Made by a program: the position numbers and the translations under genes. DNA of 17,189 nt from an uncultured Clostridium sp. (GTDB lineage: Bacteria; Bacillota; Clostridia; TANB77; CAG-508): positions 1-17,189 of the forward strand of contig CAMMNR010000021.1 in the NCBI GenBank assembly GCA_946498265.1. Reading direction: 5' to 3'. Positions 13,578-17,189 of this stretch are shown here, one piece after another. The notes beneath the pieces are model-generated. The model searched no databases and was not told where the DNA came from. It saw nothing but the letters and a program-made list of their open reading frames with translations. How positions within the stretch are numbered: position 1 is the stretch's first letter; every line of letters begins with the position of its first letter.

Positions 13578-15223
13578 TATATAGATTTTTGAAACCTTTC
13601 TTTTATTTTCTCTTTTCCTAATATTTTCATTATTTCATACATATCTGGTGTATTTGTTCTTCCTGTTAAGGCAATTCTTAGAACTGTGCTTACATCTCCA
13701 ACATGTGCTTTATATTTATCTGGGTTTGCTTTAAATTCTTTTACTTCTTTTGCAAATCCCATCTCTCCTGATAATTCTTTTATTTTATCAAACCAAGTTT
13801 GTTTATCATCATTGTCATCATAATATTTTTCAATATACAAATTTAAAATCTTTTCTATATCTTGTTTATCTTTTATAACTTGATATTCATAATTTTGTTC
13901 TTTTGAATAAAATTCATCATCATACATGTATTCAATAATATATTTAACATCTGACCATTTTGCAATATCTTTTCTTGGTTTTTTGTTTCCTCTTTCTATT
14001 CCTAATACTTTTAAGGCATATTCTTTATCTTGTAATATATTTTCTAATTCTTTATCATATTCTTTGGCCCATTTCATTGTTTCATCATAAACTTTTTCTG
14101 CTGTAAATTTTGATATAACTGTTTTTCCAACATCTAATAATTTTGTCATATCAAATAAAGCTCCACTAACACTCATTTTATTTAATTGTAAATCAAATTC
14201 TGATATGTCTAAATCCGGATTTGCTCTTCTCCAGTTTTCAAAATTTGAATTTGCTATATTTAATAAATATTCTTTTACTGCTTCTTTAGGTATTCCTAAT
14301 TCTTTATAATATGAAACAGCCGCTTCTGGGTCTTTTCTTTTACTTAATTTTCTTTTATTTCCATTATCATTTTTCATTATTGGTGCAATATGTGCATATT
14401 TAGGAGTTTTGAACCCTAATTCATGGAATAATTGTAAATGTAATGGAACTGATGATAACCATTCATCTCCACGTATAACATGTGTAGTTCTCATTAAATG
14501 GTCATCTACAACATGTGCAAAATGATATGTAGGTAATCCATCAGACTTTATTATTACTATATCTTGGTCATTTTCAGGAAATTCTACATTACCTTTTATT
14601 ACATCTTTATGTTTTATTTTTCTATCTTCTCTACCAGGTGATTTAAATCTTATTATATAATTCTCACCATTTTTAATTTTTTCAATCATTTCTTCAACTG
14701 TATTGTTTCTACATTTTGCCCATACACCATAATAACCCGGTCTTATTTTTGCATTTTCTTGTTTTTTTCTTATTTCATCTAATTCTTCTGGTGTACAAAA
14801 ACAAGGATATGCTTTTCCTTGAGATATTAAATATTTTGCATATGCTTGATATATTTCTTTTCTTTGAGATTGTTTATATGGTCCATATGCTCCTTCACTA
14901 TCATTTTCATTAATCATTCCTTCATCTTGTTCAATACCAAAATCTTTTAAAGAATTTACTATTTCAACTATAGCATTTTTTACTTCTCTTTTTTGGTCTG
15001 TATCTTCTATTCTTACAAAAAATACTCCTTCTGTTTGTTCAGATAATTTTTTTGCAATCAACCCTTGATATATCCCACCTATATGTGTAAATCCTGTTGG
15101 ACTTGGTGCTATTCTTGAAACTACTGCTCCTTCTTTTAAATTTCTTTCTGGATATTTTTCTTCATAATATGATATTTCTTTTGCCTCTGGAAATATTAAG
15201 TCTGCTAAATCTTTATAATCCAT
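13577..15223 (-). CDS. gltX: Glutamate--tRNA ligase (clostridial long type)
   Basis: This class I synthetase charges tRNA-Glu. The 548-residue product is longer than the roughly 480-residue common bacterial GltX and has the N-terminal leader (ADLIFPEAKEISYYEEKYP) that I associate with a clostridial subtype. The catalytic signatures are APSPTGFTHIGG (HIGH-type, 39-50) and KLSKRK (KMSKS-type, 292-297). RIEDTDQKR (71-79), YPCFCTPEEL (139-148) and HVIRGDEWLSS (248-258) are further family motifs. Whether it also mischarges tRNA-Gln cannot be decided here. The ATG at 15223 follows AAGGAGAGA. It lies 88 bases downstream of RNase J on the same strand, with a GGGGACGG hairpin between them and no evident promoter, and is overlapped at its end by the DUF951 gene. 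Confidence 0.95.
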   Translation of the reverse strand: MDYKDLADLIFPEAKEISYYEEKYPERNLKEGAVVSRIAPSPTGFTHIGGIYQGLIAKKLSEQTEGVFFVRIEDTDQKREVKNAIVEIVNSLKDFGIEQDEGMINENDSEGAYGPYKQSQRKEIYQAYAKYLISQGKAYPCFCTPEELDEIRKKQENAKIRPGYYGVWAKCRNNTVEEMIEKIKNGENYIIRFKSPGREDRKIKHKDVIKGNVEFPENDQDIVIIKSDGLPTYHFAHVVDDHLMRTTHVIRGDEWLSSVPLHLQLFHELGFKTPKYAHIAPIMKNDNGNKRKLSKRKDPEAAVSYYKELGIPKEAVKEYLLNIANSNFENWRRANPDLDISEFDLQLNKMSVSGALFDMTKLLDVGKTVISKFTAEKVYDETMKWAKEYDKELENILQDKEYALKVLGIERGNKKPRKDIAKWSDVKYIIEYMYDDEFYSKEQNYEYQVIKDKQDIEKILNLYIEKYYDDNDDKQTWFDKIKELSGEMGFAKEVKEFKANPDKYKAHVGDVSTVLRIALTGRTNTPDMYEIMKILGKEKIKERFQKSI

Positions 15224-15254
15224 ATCTTATCTCTCCTTATAATAATATTTGCTT

Positions 15255-15309
15255 AATTAGGGACGGTTCTTAATATGCATTTTTGCTAACAAAAGAACCG
15301 TCCCCAATT
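15255..15309. repeat. GGGGACGGTTCTT hairpin between RNase J and gltX (copy E)
   Basis: AATTAGGGACGGTTCTT (15255-15271) and AAGAACCGTCCCCAATT (15293-15309) are 17-bp inverted arms with one mismatch and a 21-base loop. The hairpin starts two bases after the RNase J stop codon. It shares the GGGGACG core with the other four repeats in the window. It lacks a T-run, so it is more likely a REP-like 3'-end hairpin than a classical terminator. Confidence 0.82.
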
Positions 15310-15311
15310 AA

Positions 15312-17189
15312 TCATACTTCCATTATAATTGGTATAATCATTGGGTTTCTTTTGGTTTTCATAAAAATATAATCTCTTAAGTTTTCTCTAACAGCTGATT
15401 TTATTGTAGCCCAATCACGTACTCCTCTTTCTTCACATTTCTTTATCTCATGTTTTACAACTGATTTTACATCATCCATTAGACTTTCTGATTCCCTAAC
15501 ATATACAAATCCTCTTGATATTACGTCTGGACCTGCTATTACTTCTCCTGTCGTTGATGACATTGTCAATACAACTACTATAAGTCCATCTTGTGATAGA
15601 TGTTGTCTGTCCCTTAATACTATATTTCCTACATCTCCAACACCTAATCCATCAACTAAAATTCTTCCACTTTGTACTGATCCGGTAAATTCTGCTCCGT
15701 CTTCATTTATTTCTAATACTCTACCATTTGACATCATTATTATATTACTTTTATCTATTCCCATACTTTGTGCAGTTTCACTATGAGCTATTAATTGTCT
15801 ATATTCTCCATGTACTGGAATAAAATATTTCGGTTTTGTCAAAGCAAGTATTAATTTTTGTTCTTCTTGATATGCATGCCCTGAAACATGTATCGCTTCT
15901 AATGAACTATATACTACTTCTGCTCCTATTTGCATTAAGTCATCAATTACTTTTGATACAAATTTTTCATTTCCTGGAATTGGATTTGCTGATATTATAA
16001 CAAGATCATTTGGTGTTATTTTTACTTTTCTATGGTCTCCTGCTGCCATTCTTGTTAAAGCTGACATTGGTTCTCCTTGGCTTCCTGTCGTGATTATTAC
16101 TAAATTTTCATCAGGATAATTATTTATCATATCTATATCAATAAATATATTTTCAGGACATTCTATATATCCTAGTTCTCTTGCAGTTTCTATCATATTT
16201 ATCATACTTCTACCACATACTGCAATTTTCCTATTATATTTAACAGCTGAATTAACTATTTGTTGCACTCTATGAACATTTGATGCAAAAGTTGCTACTA
16301 CTATTCTTTTTGTACAATGTAAAAATAATTTATCAAATACTTCTCCAACTGATCTTTCAGACATTGCAAATCCTTTTCTTTCTGAATTTGTACTATCTGA
16401 CATTAATGCTAATACCCCTTTATTTCCAATTTCTGCTATTCTTCCAAAGTCTATCATTTTTCCATCTATCGGTGTATAATCTACTTTAAAGTCTCCTGTA
16501 TGAAGTACTGTTCCTGATGGAGTTGTTATTGCAAGCATTACTGAATCTGGTATACTGTGAGAACTTCTTATAAATTCTACACTAAAGTTTTTTCCTAATT
16601 GAATTGTTTCTCCAGGCATTACTTCTATTAATTTTGTACTTCTTAATAATTTATGTTCTTCTAATTTATTCTTAATTAATCCTGCTGCTAATCTTGTAGC
16701 ATAAATAGGTATATTTATTTTTTTCAATAAATATGGAACACTTCCTATATGGTCTTCATGTCCATGTGTTATTACTAAACCTTTTATTTTATCCACATTT
16801 TTTTCTAGATATGTTATATCTGGAATTACTAAGTCAATTCCTAACATATCATCTTCTGGAAATGATAACCCACAATCTACAACTATTATCTCATTTTCAT
16901 ATTCGAAGACTGTTATATTCTTTCCTACTTCATGTAATCCTCCTAATGGAATTATTTTTAATTTTGATTTTTTGAATATTGATGCATTGTTTTTATTAGT
17001 TTTATTTGTTTTATTAGATTTTTTATTTTTTAAATTGTTTGTATTATCTTTTTCTTCATTTAAACTATTTTTTTCTATATTATTTTTCTCTTCTTTTATC
17101 TCTTTATTTACTCTTTTTTCACTCTTTTTTGTATATGGTTTTTTACTTTTTTCTTTTATTAGTTCTTTTCCTCCTTCTTTTTTTACTTT
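15312..17189 (-). CDS. rnj: Ribonuclease J, 5' end beyond window
   Basis: RNase J is a metallo-beta-lactamase/beta-CASP enzyme with endo- and 5'-exoribonuclease activity in mRNA decay and rRNA maturation. 625 residues are visible and the frame is still open at the window edge. An internal ATG at 16847 is not the start, because the frame upstream of it encodes the expected N-terminus KLKIIPLGGLHEVGKN, then VVDCGLSFPEDD. The metal site HGHEDH is in VITHGHEDHIGS; later motifs include HTGDFKVD, SDSTNSERKG and the beta-CASP VSGHA. Before the enzyme proper is a K/N/E-rich, low-complexity extension of at least 76 residues, probably disordered. It is followed by a GGGGACGG hairpin and then gltX on the same strand. 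I cannot assign J1 versus J2. Confidence 0.93.
   Translation of the reverse strand, partial: KVKKEGGKELIKEKSKKPYTKKSEKRVNKEIKEEKNNIEKNSLNEEKDNTNNLKNKKSNKTNKTNKNNASIFKKSKLKIIPLGGLHEVGKNITVFEYENEIIVVDCGLSFPEDDMLGIDLVIPDITYLEKNVDKIKGLVITHGHEDHIGSVPYLLKKINIPIYATRLAAGLIKNKLEEHKLLRSTKLIEVMPGETIQLGKNFSVEFIRSSHSIPDSVMLAITTPSGTVLHTGDFKVDYTPIDGKMIDFGRIAEIGNKGVLALMSDSTNSERKGFAMSERSVGEVFDKLFLHCTKRIVVATFASNVHRVQQIVNSAVKYNRKIAVCGRSMINMIETARELGYIECPENIFIDIDMINNYPDENLVIITTGSQGEPMSALTRMAAGDHRKVKITPNDLVIISANPIPGNEKFVSKVIDDLMQIGAEVVYSSLEAIHVSGHAYQEEQKLILALTKPKYFIPVHGEYRQLIAHSETAQSMGIDKSNIIMMSNGRVLEINEDGAEFTGSVQSGRILVDGLGVGDVGNIVLRDRQHLSQDGLIVVVLTMSSTTGEVIAGPDVISRGFVYVRESESLMDDVKSVVKHEIKKCEERGVRDWATIKSAVRENLRDYIFMKTKRNPMIIPIIMEV

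Noticed and set aside
16845..16847. Internal methionine as the start of RNase J
   Set aside because: The frame upstream encodes conserved RNase J N-terminal sequence, so this codon is internal.

Overview
The window is a very AT-rich stretch of a chromosome from a low-GC Gram-positive bacterium, most likely an uncultured or gut-type member of the Clostridia. Supporting this are the A/T-biased codon use, strong AAGGAGG-type ribosome binding sites, TTGNNN-17-TATAAT promoters, and the gene set (TsaE/TsaB/RimI, MreB, Obg, YsxC/EngB, DUF951, RNase J, a 548-residue clostridial-type GltX). I cannot name the genus from the sequence alone.

Layout from left to right. Positions 1-250 hold the 5' end of a minus-strand REP-associated tyrosine transposase (RAYT, IS200/Y1-like), a stem-loop and a short palindrome. 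Positions 251-1200 hold a small unrecognised protein gene with its promoter, then a 443-bp nested palindromic element. Positions 1104-3580 (minus) hold mtaB, which has an apparent 1-nt frameshift near its start and a C-terminal tail encoded by the element, and mreB. Positions 3757-5430 (plus) hold tsaE-tsaB-rimI, ending inside a second, 291-bp palindromic element. Positions 5700-10333 (minus) hold guaB, an unknown gene, trpS and obgE, probably read as one unit from a guaB promoter. A minus-strand Na/Ca-exchanger-like membrane protein follows, then plus-strand serS-engB with a strong bidirectional terminator. The window ends with minus-strand RNase J, gltX and a 59-residue DUF951 gene that overlaps the gltX stop and is too short to be found by length-limited ORF calling.

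Most genes are housekeeping: tRNA modification (t6A synthesis by TsaE/TsaB and its methylthiolation by MtaB), aminoacylation (Trp, Ser, Glu), ribosome-associated GTPases (Obg, EngB), GMP synthesis, cell shape and RNA decay. The IMP dehydrogenase resembles the Tritrichomonas foetus enzyme rather than the common bacterial type.

The most interesting signal is a family of palindromes built on a GGGGACG core at five places (209-252, 757-1199, 5408-5698, 7016-7050, 15255-15309). All five lie at or across the 3' ends of genes, and a RAYT gene sits in the same window. The two long copies are nearly perfect giant hairpins. Two of the insertions supply the C-terminal residues of host proteins (MtaB and RimI). 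I read this as a clostridial RAYT/REP-like system. The transposase's activity on these palindromes is inference.
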